Made by a program: the position numbers and the translations under genes. A model generated the notes under the pieces. That model did no database searches. It saw only the letters and a program-made list of their open reading frames with translations, and was not told the origin of the DNA. A stretch of 64,000 nt of DNA. Origin: Oscillospiraceae bacterium. GTDB taxonomy: Bacteria > Bacillota > Clostridia > Oscillospirales > Oscillospiraceae. Position 1 is the first letter of the stretch. Each line of letters begins with the position of its first letter. Location of the stretch: NCBI GenBank assembly GCA_020025545.1, contig JAHHRX010000005.1, positions 34,642 through 98,641 of the forward strand. The letters run 5' to 3'. Positions 33,133-42,028 of the stretch are shown here, one piece after another.

Positions 33133-34086
33133 ATGGGCTTTTCCCCCTTGCTGGGCAACGAGCAATTAAAGCAAAACCTGAAAAACAGTCTTCATAACCG
33201 TCATATTTCCCACTTTTATCTGATTTCCGGCCCGAAAGGCTCCGGAAAACATACCTTGGCAAAGCTGCTGGCAGCCGCAATTCTGTGCGGCGGTACCGAC
33301 GCTCCCTGCCTTAAGTGTCATGCCTGCCGGAAAGTCATGGAGAATATGCACCCGGATTTCATCACCGTGGACGAACCGGACAAGAAAACCGTCAGCGTTG
33401 AGCTGATTCGGCAGGCCCGGTCAGATATTTACATCCGGCCCAACGAATCCGACTATAAGATCTATCTGTTTCCCCGGGCGCAGGATATGGGCATCCCCGG
33501 CCAGAACGCTCTGCTGAAGGTACTGGAGGAGCCCCCGAAATACGGTGTATTCATCCTGCTGACGGATAACCCGGAACGGCTTCTGCCCACGGTTCGCTCC
33601 CGCTGTACGGAGCTGAATCTTCACGGTCTGCCGAAGGAAATCCTGCTTCCCGCTCTTCGGAAGGAATTTCCCGACACGGATGAAAAAGTTCTGGAGGCTG
33701 CATTCCTGCGCAGCGGCGGATATCTGGGGCAGGCAAAAGCCCTCATTCAGGAGGGGCTTTCCGTCCCGGAGCAGACACAGCAGCTTGTGGAAGCCTTTTC
33801 TGCCCGAAGCCCCATGGGTCTGACGCAGGTTCTGGTTCCCATGGAAAAATGGAAACGGGATCAGCTGATCCCCATGCTGGACGGATGGAAGCTTCTTTTT
33901 GCCGAAGCTCTTGTGTGCCGCAGCGGCGGAACCTCTCTGAGCCCTCTGGCGCAGCAGCTTGCCCGCAGCCGCAGTCCTCAGGATCTTTTTGCAGCTGTGC
34001 AGCATCTGGAAAAAGCCGCCCTCTATGCCCAGAGCAATGTTTCCCCCGCCGCTGTCTGCGGTTATCTAAGCTGGGCGCTTCGTTAA
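33133..34086 (+). CDS. holB: DNA polymerase III delta' subunit
   Basis: A 317-residue clamp-loader AAA+ protein. The P-loop reads GPKGSGKHT, a zinc module follows (CLKCHACRKV, with one more Cys before), and the sensor region has KVLEEPPKYGVFIL and RSRCTELNL. Delta' usually has a degenerate ATP site; the loop here is near normal. RicT follows 38 bp later, the common holB-ricT order in Firmicutes. AAGGAG precedes the ATG. Confidence 0.9.
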   Translation: MGFSPLLGNEQLKQNLKNSLHNRHISHFYLISGPKGSGKHTLAKLLAAAILCGGTDAPCLKCHACRKVMENMHPDFITVDEPDKKTVSVELIRQARSDIYIRPNESDYKIYLFPRAQDMGIPGQNALLKVLEEPPKYGVFILLTDNPERLLPTVRSRCTELNLHGLPKEILLPALRKEFPDTDEKVLEAAFLRSGGYLGQAKALIQEGLSVPEQTQQLVEAFSARSPMGLTQVLVPMEKWKRDQLIPMLDGWKLLFAEALVCRSGGTSLSPLAQQLARSRSPQDLFAAVQHLEKAALYAQSNVSPAAVCGYLSWALR

Positions 34087-34124
34087 AAACCCACGGCTTG
34101 CGCCGTTAAAATAAGGAGTTTACC

Positions 34125-35384
34125 ATGAACGAAAACAATGTAGCTGCCGTCGAGGTGGTGGACATTCAGTTCCGCCCCGGGCAGAAGGTTTACTTTTTTT
34201 CTCCCAACGGCATTCCCTGCCGGGCAGGAGACCATGTGATCATCGACACGGCCCGGGGCCCTGAATTCGGTATCTGCACCAGCGGTGTCCACAATGTCAG
34301 TGAAAAAGATGTGGTGTCGCCCCTGCGCTGCGTGCTGCGTCTGGCAACGGCGCAGGATGAAAAAATCGTGGCCGACAACCGTGCCACGGAAAAGCGGGCC
34401 TTTGATGTGTGCCTCAAGAAGATCGCCGAGCACGGTCTGGATATGCAGCTGGTCTCCGCCGAGTGTGCCTTTGACGGCAGCAAGCTGCTGTTCTTCTTCA
34501 CTGCCGACGAGCGGGTGGATTTCCGGGAGCTGGTTAAGAATCTGGCATCCGTATTCCATACCCGCATCGAGCTGCGGCAGATCGGCGTACGGGACAAGGC
34601 GAAAATGGTGGGCGGTCTCGGCATCTGCGGCAGACCCTTCTGCTGCGCCAGCTTTCTGGAGGATTTCCAGCCCGTTTCCATTAAAATGGCCAAGACCCAG
34701 AACCTGAGTCTGAACCCCACCAAGATTTCCGGCACCTGCGGACGGCTGATGTGCTGTCTCAAATATGAGCAGGACGCCTATGAAGATCTGCTGCGGACAA
34801 CTCCCAAAATGGATTCCTTCGTGGATACCCCCGAGGGCAGGGGCACCATTGTTGAAGTGGATCTCCTGCGCCAGCGGGTGAAGGTTCGCATGGAAGAGCA
34901 GCCCGACACCATCAGTCTGTTTGCCACCAGCGAAATTGCCGTTCTGCGCAGCGGCAAGGCCAAGAAAAACGATCCCCCCATCCCAGCCGATCTGGCACCT
35001 ATTTCCGGCTGCGGCAAGCGTGTCCACAAGGAAGATGACGATGAGCCCGCTGTTCATCTGGAGCCCATTCGGTTCCGCTACAGCACGGAAACCGTAACAG
35101 ACACGCAGGAGGAATCCCCGGAGGCTCCCGCATCGGAAAAGGAAGAAGCTGCCCCGGAGCATCACCGGAAACCCCGCCATCGCAGCCGTAAGCCGCACAA
35201 TCCCAGCCGAGAGGCTGCACCCAAGGCAGCTCAGGCAAAGGATGCCCCAAAAGCGCCCCGAAACAAGGAAGCTGTCAAAAACGGTGCTCCCAAAAAGGAA
35301 GATGCCCGGAAGCCCCACCGCCGTCCTTCCCATCATCGGAGAAAGCCTAAGGAAAATCCCGGCAGCGCACCCCAGAATCCGTAA
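34125..35384 (+). CDS. ricT: RicT-like PSP1 domain protein (YaaT)
   Basis: A 419-residue PSP1-family protein. RicT, with RicA and RicF, forms a complex that aids RNase Y processing and sporulation in Bacillus. Residues 1-270 are the conserved part: RGPEFGIC, the cysteine set GGLGICGRPFCCASF and SGTCGRLMCCLKYE that can bind an iron-sulfur cluster. The last 130 residues are a basic, Pro, Lys and Arg-rich tail (HHRKPRHRSRKPH) that is absent from the Bacillus protein and may bind RNA. AAGGAG precedes the ATG. Confidence 0.9.
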   Translation: MNENNVAAVEVVDIQFRPGQKVYFFSPNGIPCRAGDHVIIDTARGPEFGICTSGVHNVSEKDVVSPLRCVLRLATAQDEKIVADNRATEKRAFDVCLKKIAEHGLDMQLVSAECAFDGSKLLFFFTADERVDFRELVKNLASVFHTRIELRQIGVRDKAKMVGGLGICGRPFCCASFLEDFQPVSIKMAKTQNLSLNPTKISGTCGRLMCCLKYEQDAYEDLLRTTPKMDSFVDTPEGRGTIVEVDLLRQRVKVRMEEQPDTISLFATSEIAVLRSGKAKKNDPPIPADLAPISGCGKRVHKEDDDEPAVHLEPIRFRYSTETVTDTQEESPEAPASEKEEAAPEHHRKPRHRSRKPHNPSREAAPKAAQAKDAPKAPRNKEAVKNGAPKKEDARKPHRRPSHHRRKPKENPGSAPQNP

Positions 35385-35385
35385 T

Positions 35386-35430
35386 AAAAATACCGAAGAC
35401 CGGAAAAATCCACGGTCTTCGGTATTTTTT
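35386..35430. terminator. Bidirectional terminator after ricT
   Basis: AAAAATACCGAAGACC pairs with its complement around a 12-nt loop, with six T following; it overlaps the stop of the DUF4186 gene by two bases. Confidence 0.88.
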
Positions 35431-35785
35431 ATCCTTTTTTAAGTTCCCGTGTGATCCACGCCATCAAAAGTGCCACGATTCCCGCCTGCTCTTCCTCCGT
35501 GAGCGCTCTGCCCTTGGGGATGCGGTACCATTTTTCCAGACACCCCCGGCAGCAGCAGGCGCAGGCGTGCTGTGCCGTGAACACAGGATGTCCCCGCATG
35601 GGGGTCTGCTTTCCGTCATTGGGAATTTCGGCAGGTGCCAGACGATTGCTGACAAAATCAGAAGCGTGCTGACGGATCACCGGAATTCCCTTTTCCGCGA
35701 TATACTCCCGATCCTGACGGCTCAGATGAAAGCCTGCCCGGAAATCGGATTTTTGCAGTCTTTTAAGTGCCTCTGCGATGGTCAC
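35429..35785 (-). CDS. DUF4186 family protein
   Basis: A 118-residue protein that matches DUF4186: FRAGFHLSRQDREYIAEKG, RLAPAEIPNDGKQTPMRGHP and QHACACCCRGCLEKW. The conserved histidine and the CCCRGC cysteines suggest a metal site. No function is known. GTG 35785 is chosen since GGGGG lies 7 nt upstream; the ATG two codons earlier is too close to that site. It may be the last gene of the ABC transporter operon, 55 bp after the C39 peptidase gene. Confidence 0.8.
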   Translation of the reverse strand: MTIAEALKRLQKSDFRAGFHLSRQDREYIAEKGIPVIRQHASDFVSNRLAPAEIPNDGKQTPMRGHPVFTAQHACACCCRGCLEKWYRIPKGRALTEEEQAGIVALLMAWITRELKKG

Positions 35786-35839
35786 AGCCATTCCCCCTTC
35801 TGCATTTCAGTATTTCACAGATGCGCAGTGAGGTTGCTT

Positions 35840-36610
35840 TCATCGCAGGACCCAGAGGTTCTTGATCTGGGGTGCCAGCTGTTCATAGGACCAGAGCTCC
35901 TGCGAGTTCTTCCGGCTGTTGGGATCGTTTACCATGATTTTCCCATCCCGGCAGCCGCTGAGCACAATAAAGTGACCCGTTGAGGTGAAATCTCCGGGGC
36001 CTACCACGCAGATAATGGGATTGCCCGCCTCCAGATTATCCATGATCCGCTTTTCCGCCAGAGGAATCTCCGTCACATCCAGCCCCAGCTTTTTGCCGCC
36101 CTCGCTGATGAGGGTCCATGAAGAGCCGTGCCCACGGCTGTAATAGCCGCTGCGCTCGGCAAAGGCCGCCACCTGATCCGGGGTGAAGCTTTCCTTTCCC
36201 GTCAGATAATATCCCGCCATGGCAAGGCAGGTGGGGCCGCAGCCGGTAATGGCGATCATATCGGAGCCGTACTTTTCATAGCCCCATTGGGGGTCCCACT
36301 GCAAAAACAGCGGGATCCCCTGGGTGCGGTCATACTGGGAAAGTGTGGGGGTCACCTTCTCCCGGAAGGGATATTCCAGCACAAATTCCTTGGTTTCCGG
36401 GTTCCGATCCAAAAGCTCAATGAGGCTTTGGGGATAGGCACTGACAGAAATCCCCATTTTGTCGGCATATTCCTTTACGGTTTTTTCCGCCGGGGTGAGA
36501 TTCCCCGTAGAAAATCGAATCTGGCGGTAGATTTTCGGCATACTGATGATTCCCAGTGCCACAATTACCAGCACCAGAAGCACCGCAAGAAGCCGTTTGG
36601 ATTTTTTCAT
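35840..36610 (-). CDS. Membrane-anchored C39-like cysteine peptidase
   Basis: A 256-residue protein with an N-terminal membrane anchor (LLAVLLVLVIVALGII) and an extracellular peptidase C39-like domain from about 100. Catalytic residues are Cys in TGCGPTCLAMAG and His in STGHFIVLSG, with Asp in VNDPNS. These single-domain proteins are not ABC-fused bacteriocin processors, though their fold is the same. It lies 24 bp after the ABC permease gene in the same direction, which suggests a role with the transporter. Confidence 0.82.
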   Translation of the reverse strand: MKKSKRLLAVLLVLVIVALGIISMPKIYRQIRFSTGNLTPAEKTVKEYADKMGISVSAYPQSLIELLDRNPETKEFVLEYPFREKVTPTLSQYDRTQGIPLFLQWDPQWGYEKYGSDMIAITGCGPTCLAMAGYYLTGKESFTPDQVAAFAERSGYYSRGHGSSWTLISEGGKKLGLDVTEIPLAEKRIMDNLEAGNPIICVVGPGDFTSTGHFIVLSGCRDGKIMVNDPNSRKNSQELWSYEQLAPQIKNLWVLR

Positions 36611-36634
36611 AGCTGCGCCTATCCTTTCATATGG

Positions 36635-39319
36635 TTAGATATTTTCGTTTTTCAGAGTCTCCAGAATATTCTCATTCCTGATTTTGCCCATGGCATACAT
36701 CATGGTGGCAAACACCACCGCAAACACGCTCAATGCGGCAATGCCCATAGCCCGATAGGGCAGGCAGAAGCTCACTGTCAGCTCCATCTGCACCGAGCGC
36801 CAGATGAGGTATGTGACGAATCCCGCCACAGGAAGTCCCCAAAGGAGTGCCTTGGTGCCGTAGAGCAGGCTCTCATAGACCAGCATCCTGCGAAATCCCC
36901 TTTTTGTCATGCCCACGGACTGGAGCATGGCAAATTCCCTGCGCCGTAGATTCATATTGGTAGAAATGGTGTTAAAGACATTTGCCGCGGCAATCAGAGA
37001 AATCAGCACGATAAAGCCGTAGCTGAACACCTTGACAATGAGGACGGTGTTGCGGTTGCTCTCCTCATATTCCGCCACATCCTGAATGCCGCCGGTGCGG
37101 AAGTGATTGGCCTGCAAAATGTCACGAATGGCGGCTGCGCTGGTCAGGTGGTCATCAGACCACATATAGAAGCAGTAATCCACATTTCGGTTCGTTTCAG
37201 GCTGACAGTTCAGCAGCTGGTCTTTCATGCTCAGCGGAAACATCAGCGTGGCATTTCCGTAGTTAACATAATTCGGAGCTTCTTCCAGCTCAAAGCCGAT
37301 TTGTATCGGTGTGCTGATTTCCACCTCGGAAAGGGGATAATCCCTGAAATTATCGCTGTCTACAGCCTGATAGCGGGCAATCTGGTTTCCGTTTTCGTCC
37401 TCCAGCGTGCCGGCGTAGTAATAGCCGTCAATTTTCTTGTGCGTAATCATGTTCAGCTGCTGGATACCTTCCCGGAAATAGCGAACTGTTTCCCACCTCC
37501 GGGTGTTCTCATTGAAAAATTCCTGTCCGCCGGTAAGGATCCCCACCCTCTGACTGGCATCGAAATACTTTTCTTCACTCTGCCCGTTTTCCCGCAGCAG
37601 ATTGCGGAAGGTCGTATCATCCACGAAACACTGATTGATGTGCGTGATGATTCTCTGCTGAGAATCTGCCTGCATCGGAAATTGTTCCAGTGCTTCCGGA
37701 TTAAAATCTGTCTTTGGCACAGCAAACTGCCCGTAGGCATAGCCTCGCAGAATCACATCGGTGACAGAATCTGCCGCCTTAAATTTATCCAGAAGCATCT
37801 CCGGGGACATGGAATCAAAATCAGACTGGGGTGTATGGTACTCAATATCCCAGCGGCTGGTCTGATAGAAGCTGTCGGTACTGATACTCATATAGTCCGT
37901 AAAGGCCGCAGCGGATACAAACAGCACAATGCTCATAAACAGGCTTACCACGGTGGCACGGTATTTTTTCCGGCTGCGCTTATACTGCTTGGCCGCCAGC
38001 GTTCCCGGCAGTCCGAACAGGCGGTAGGTCAGGCGGGAAGTACGCACCTCGCGGGCCTTTGTTTTGATGTCTGCATTCTGCCGGATGGCCTCCACGGCGG
38101 ACACCTTTCCCGCCCGGCGGGAGGGGATCCATGCGGAAATCAGCACCGTCACCAGCGCCACGATCACTGCCACCACCACGGAAACGGCAGAAACATGGAC
38201 ATGCATGGAAATGGGCAGTCCCAGTCCCCGGAACTTATCGCCGATCAGCATAAGTGTCACGGCAATACCGCCGATGCCGGACAGGATGCCGAGGGGAATG
38301 CCAATGGCGCTGACGGTCAGGGCTTCAAAGCGGATCATCCGGGCCAGCTGCTTTTTGGTGGCACCGATGGAAGTCAGCAGTCCGAACTGCTTTGTCCGCT
38401 CGGAAATGGAAATGGCAAAGGCATTATAAATCAGGGACACAGAGCCAAACATAATCAGCGCCGTGACAATTGCCGCAAGGCTCATCAGCATAGTTGTGGC
38501 GCTGTCGCTGTGGATGGTGCCGTAATAGGCCAGAACATCCCTGTTCCAGTCGTTGGAAAAGCCCATGTCGCTGAAAAACTGAAAAGTTTCTTTGGGCTTT
38601 TTCATGGTAAAATAGGTATCCAGCAGGTACTGCTCCCCGGGATTTTCGTCCATAACCGTAAGGGCCGTAAAGCCGGGAGCCTCATAAGCTTCGATATTTC
38701 TGCTCATGCGCTCATAGAAACCCACCACCCGGTAGGTACGCTTTTCTCTTACTTCCAGCGTTTCGCTCTCTTCCCTGTATGATTCCTCTCCCAGATTCAG
38801 ATAGCGGTCCTTCTGTCCCAGAGAGAAGCCATCGGACATCCGAAGGCCCAGCTCCAGATTCAGTGTGTCCCCTACATGGTAAAATATTCCTCCGGCATTT
38901 GCAAGATGGGACGGCAGCAGGATCTCTTCCGAAGATTGGGGATAGCGTCCCTCAGTCACATGGATGGGAAGCAGATCTTCCGCCTTGTCATCCGCACCCA
39001 GAACATAGAGATACGGCTTTCCTTCGTCCTTGCTGCCTTCCAGCTGCGCATAGCCCAGCTGCTGCAGGACGCTTACGGACTGCACCTTGCCGCTTGCCAG
39101 GATCTTTTCCGTTTCTGTCCGGCTGCCCCGCAGCACTCTTCCATGCCACGCACCCTCCTGATAGATGGAAATTTCCTTCATATATTCATAGAAGCTGCTG
39201 GTAAAGGTGGTCACGGCGCAGATCATGGCAGCAGAGAGAATAATGCCGATGATGGTAACGATGGTCCGTGTTTTATTTTTTCTGAGGGATTGCAGCGTCA
39301 GCTTATGAAATACATTCAT
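36635..39319 (-). CDS. ABC transporter permease with two FtsX domains
   Basis: An 894-residue permease. A first helix (TIVTIIGIILSAAMICAVTTF) is followed by an extracellular domain to about 265, three helices with the FtsX core (270-420), a fifth helix near 465, a second extracellular region of about 280 residues, and three helices at the end. This duplicated FtsX layout is found in peptide or lipid-acting MacB/LolC-like exporters and in antimicrobial-peptide detoxification pumps. The gene overlaps the ATPase gene by 4 bp. Confidence 0.88.
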   Translation of the reverse strand: MNVFHKLTLQSLRKNKTRTIVTIIGIILSAAMICAVTTFTSSFYEYMKEISIYQEGAWHGRVLRGSRTETEKILASGKVQSVSVLQQLGYAQLEGSKDEGKPYLYVLGADDKAEDLLPIHVTEGRYPQSSEEILLPSHLANAGGIFYHVGDTLNLELGLRMSDGFSLGQKDRYLNLGEESYREESETLEVREKRTYRVVGFYERMSRNIEAYEAPGFTALTVMDENPGEQYLLDTYFTMKKPKETFQFFSDMGFSNDWNRDVLAYYGTIHSDSATTMLMSLAAIVTALIMFGSVSLIYNAFAISISERTKQFGLLTSIGATKKQLARMIRFEALTVSAIGIPLGILSGIGGIAVTLMLIGDKFRGLGLPISMHVHVSAVSVVVAVIVALVTVLISAWIPSRRAGKVSAVEAIRQNADIKTKAREVRTSRLTYRLFGLPGTLAAKQYKRSRKKYRATVVSLFMSIVLFVSAAAFTDYMSISTDSFYQTSRWDIEYHTPQSDFDSMSPEMLLDKFKAADSVTDVILRGYAYGQFAVPKTDFNPEALEQFPMQADSQQRIITHINQCFVDDTTFRNLLRENGQSEEKYFDASQRVGILTGGQEFFNENTRRWETVRYFREGIQQLNMITHKKIDGYYYAGTLEDENGNQIARYQAVDSDNFRDYPLSEVEISTPIQIGFELEEAPNYVNYGNATLMFPLSMKDQLLNCQPETNRNVDYCFYMWSDDHLTSAAAIRDILQANHFRTGGIQDVAEYEESNRNTVLIVKVFSYGFIVLISLIAAANVFNTISTNMNLRRREFAMLQSVGMTKRGFRRMLVYESLLYGTKALLWGLPVAGFVTYLIWRSVQMELTVSFCLPYRAMGIAALSVFAVVFATMMYAMGKIRNENILETLKNENI

Positions 39320-39999
39320 TTGCGGATCACCTCATCCCGGATAATGCGGCCGTCCTCAATTGCGATGATCCTGTCCGCCTGCAGGGCGATGTTTTCATCG
39401 TGGGTGATCATGATGAGGGTCTGGTGATATTTGCGGTTGGAGAGCTTCAGAAGCTCGATAATTTCCTGACTGTTTTTGGAGTCAAGGTTGCCCGTAGGCT
39501 CATCCGCCAGCACCACCGCCGGGGCATTCATCAAAGCTCTGCCGATGCTCACCCTCTGCTGCTGTCCGCCGGACAGCTCGTTGGGCAGGTGCTTTTCCCG
39601 GCCGGTAAGCTTCAGCGTATCGAGAAGCTCCTGAAGCCGCTCGTTGTTTACCTTCCGTCCGTCCATCAGCACCGGCAATGTGATATTTTCCACCACATTC
39701 AGCACCGGAAGCAAATTGTAAAACTGATACACCAGGCCCACCTGACGGCGGCGGAAAATCGCCAGCTGCTCGTCGTTCTGGGCGTAGACATCGCTTCCGT
39801 CCATGTAGACCTTACCGGAGGTGGGCTTATCCACGCCGCCCATAATATGCAGCAGAGTGGATTTTCCGGAGCCGGAGGGGCCGATAATGGCAACAAATTC
39901 TCCCTTTTCCACAGAGAAGGACACATCATTGAGGGCATGGACTTCATTTTTACCCTTGCCATAGGTCTTGCAAAGGTGTTCCACTTTCAAAATTTCCAT
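39316..39999 (-). CDS. ABC transporter ATP-binding protein (MacB/LolD type)
   Basis: A 227-residue ATPase with Walker A GPSGSGKST, signature LSGGQQQRVSIGRALM, Walker B VVLADEPTGNLD, and an H-loop in ITHDEN. It belongs to the class that pairs with FtsX permeases. ATG 39999 is chosen as AAGGAG lies upstream; the longer frame has no site. A palindromic response-regulator-like site lies about 70 bp upstream. Confidence 0.92.
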   Translation of the reverse strand: MEILKVEHLCKTYGKGKNEVHALNDVSFSVEKGEFVAIIGPSGSGKSTLLHIMGGVDKPTSGKVYMDGSDVYAQNDEQLAIFRRRQVGLVYQFYNLLPVLNVVENITLPVLMDGRKVNNERLQELLDTLKLTGREKHLPNELSGGQQQRVSIGRALMNAPAVVLADEPTGNLDSKNSQEIIELLKLSNRKYHQTLIMITHDENIALQADRIIAIEDGRIIRDEVIRK

Positions 40000-40069
40000 A
40001 GGGATTCGCTCCTTGTTTTGTGATACGTCCATTCTACAGCCCGGCAGTGACAATCCCATGACTGAAAAA

Positions 40070-40083
40070 TAACACTTCTGTCA
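40070..40083 (-). promoter_or_regulatory. Candidate BceR-type operator before the ABC genes
   Basis: Minus strand reads TGACA-GAAG-TGTTA. This fits a TNACA-N4-TGTNA dyad, the pattern reported for BceR-like response regulators that control peptide-detoxifying ABC transporters. It sits between the kinase stop and the ATPase start. Confidence 0.5.
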
Positions 40084-40096
40084 CATAACTCTGCCG

Positions 40097-41101
40097 CTAC
40101 ACCACACTTTTATAAAAGCACATGGTAAAGGCCGCTCCGCCCTCGCTTTTGTTTTCCGCTTTCAGCGTACCGTTTTGCTTGGTGACGATCATTCGGGCCA
40201 GCGCCAGTCCCACGCCGAAGCTCTTGTCACCCGAATCCTTGCCCTTATAGAACCGCTCAAAAATATGGGGCAGATCTTCTTTGGAAATGCCGCATCCGGT
40301 ATCACTGATCCGCAGTTTGGTGTAAAGCGGATTTTCTTCCATCTCCACCCGGATGCTTCCCCCCACAGGGGTATGCTCCATGCAGTTTTTGACGATGTTG
40401 GAGATGGCTTCGCAGGTCCACGCCGCATCCACCAGAAGATTCCCCTGCCCGGTGACGGAAAAGGACTGCTCCCGCAGCTCCATGGGAACCATCAGCGGCT
40501 CCGCTCCCCGGCGCACCAGCGCCTCGGCGGAAATGTTTTCCGGTTTGAAGTGCACCGTCCCCGCATCCAGCTTGGAGATTTTCAGCAGGGTCGTGATGAG
40601 CCAGTCGATTCTCGACAGCATTTCCAGCAGCTGCCGGGTCAGCTCCGTTTTCCGTTCCGGTGTCAGATTCGGCTCCCGCAGAAGCTGCACAAGGAGGTTG
40701 ATGGAGGTGAGCGGCGTGCGGATCTGGTGAGAAATATCCGCAATGGAATTTGCAAGGTAGATTTTGTCGTCCTGCAAATGCTGTTTCTGCTCCCGCAGGC
40801 GAACGGTCATTTTGTAAACTTCATTCTGGAGGATGCAAAGCTCCCCCTCCGCATACTCATTTGGGGCAAGCGTCGGGTCATTGCCGTGGAGGATCCGGTC
40901 AATATCCGCCGAAAGAGCCGCCAGCCGCCGGTATCTCCCGGCAGTGCTCACGAGAAATATCGTCAGCCCCGTCAGCGCAAAAATCACGACAAAAACACCA
41001 AACCAAATATCCCAGCAGAAGGCGGCAGCGGAAAATGCCAGACTCACAAGGGCATACACCGTCGCCGTTCGGCGAATTTCCGGGTTTCTGAAAAGTTTCA
41101 T
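40097..41101 (-). CDS. Sensor histidine kinase
   Basis: A 334-residue membrane kinase with two adjacent helices at residues 12-55 (FGVFVVIFALTGLTIFLV is the second) and almost no extracellular loop, the layout of intramembrane-sensing kinases. The phosphoacceptor His is in ISHQIRTPLTS. The ATPase domain shows NIVKNCMEHT, DTGCGI and FGVGLALARMI. The gene overlaps the response regulator gene by 4 bp and is followed by the ABC genes, so it probably senses the state of that transporter. Confidence 0.9.
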   Translation of the reverse strand: MKLFRNPEIRRTATVYALVSLAFSAAAFCWDIWFGVFVVIFALTGLTIFLVSTAGRYRRLAALSADIDRILHGNDPTLAPNEYAEGELCILQNEVYKMTVRLREQKQHLQDDKIYLANSIADISHQIRTPLTSINLLVQLLREPNLTPERKTELTRQLLEMLSRIDWLITTLLKISKLDAGTVHFKPENISAEALVRRGAEPLMVPMELREQSFSVTGQGNLLVDAAWTCEAISNIVKNCMEHTPVGGSIRVEMEENPLYTKLRISDTGCGISKEDLPHIFERFYKGKDSGDKSFGVGLALARMIVTKQNGTLKAENKSEGGAAFTMCFYKSVV

Positions 41102-41772
41102 TCCGCATCCACCTTATACCCCAGCCCCCGCACGGTCTTGATGATCCGGGGGTTCTGGGGGTCCTCTTCTATTTTTTCCCGCAGCCGCTTAATATAAACT
41201 GTCAGAGTGTTATCGTTTACGAAGTCTCCGCCCACATCCCAAATGGATTCCAGCAGCTGCCCCCGGGATAGCACCGCCCCCCGATTGTTGATAAACACCA
41301 GCAGCAGCCGGTATTCCAGTGCCGAGAGGAACAGGTCGCGCCCGTCTTTCGTGGCAATGCCCTTGTCCGTGTCCACGGTAACGCTGCCCAGCCGGATCAC
41401 AGATCCGGTCCCGCCGGTAAGTCTGAGGATATTTTTGATCCGGCTCACCAGCACTCTGGGCCGGAACGGCTTCGCAATATAGTCATCGGCTCCCAGATCA
41501 AAGCCGGTGACCGTACTGTATTCATCTCCGGAGGCGGTCAGGAAAATCACCGGCATGGTGTAGTTTTCCTTAATGGCTTTGCACACCCCGAAGCCGTTTC
41601 CGTCTGCCAGCGACACATCCAGAAGCACCAGATCAAACTTTTCCTGCTCCAGAAGAGCCATGGCGCCCTGCTGTCCCGGGGCACTTTTTACATCATATCC
41701 CTCCCGAAAGAGAAATTCCGTCAGATTTTCCACAATGCTTTTATCATCTTCCACCAGCAGCAGCTTTTGCAT
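41098..41772 (-). CDS. OmpR/PhoB-family response regulator
   Basis: A 224-residue regulator. The receiver domain has the acidic pair VEDDKS and phosphoacceptor Asp in VLLDVSL; the winged-helix DNA-binding domain covers about 125-224 (SALEYRLLLVFINNRG, YIKRLREKIEEDP). ATG 41772 is chosen since a GGGGG site lies 8 nt upstream; the ATG 15 bp earlier sits right on another site. It is the first gene of the regulator-kinase-ABC unit and likely controls the dyad at 40070 and its own promoter. Confidence 0.92.
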   Translation of the reverse strand: MQKLLLVEDDKSIVENLTEFLFREGYDVKSAPGQQGAMALLEQEKFDLVLLDVSLADGNGFGVCKAIKENYTMPVIFLTASGDEYSTVTGFDLGADDYIAKPFRPRVLVSRIKNILRLTGGTGSVIRLGSVTVDTDKGIATKDGRDLFLSALEYRLLLVFINNRGAVLSRGQLLESIWDVGGDFVNDNTLTVYIKRLREKIEEDPQNPRIIKTVRGLGYKVDAE

Positions 41773-41802
41773 GGTCAGCGCCCCCATTCCTTGTTTTTAC
41801 TG

Positions 41803-41831
41803 ATTATAGCACGGCAGATTTTATTCCACAA
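41803..41831 (-). promoter_or_regulatory. Promoter of the two-component system
   Basis: Minus strand: TTGTGG (41831-41826), 17 bp, TATAAT (41808-41803) with an extended TGC. Confidence 0.7.
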
Positions 41832-41833
41832 CC

Positions 41834-41855
41834 AATATAACAGAATCGTTATATT
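41834..41855. promoter_or_regulatory. 8-bp inverted repeat upstream of the -35 box
   Basis: AATATAAC-AGAATC-GTTATATT, a perfect dyad 3 bp upstream of the -35 hexamer, placed as an activator site would be. Confidence 0.5.
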
Positions 41856-42028
41856 TTCCATGTGTCTGCTCTTTGTTTGCAGCTTCATAAACGGTGGTTT
41901 ACACAGGCCCAAAAAGAGGCCGTTACGAACCTTTCTTCTGAAACACGCCCGGCATTTATCGGGCGAATGCACCCAAATAAATACCGCTCCAGTCCCACGG
42001 ACCGGAGCGGCATACTGTTTATTTAAGG

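Noticed and set aside
40000..40059. Longer start for the ABC ATPase
   Set aside because: The added 20 residues lack conservation and a ribosome site; AAGGAG precedes ATG 39999.
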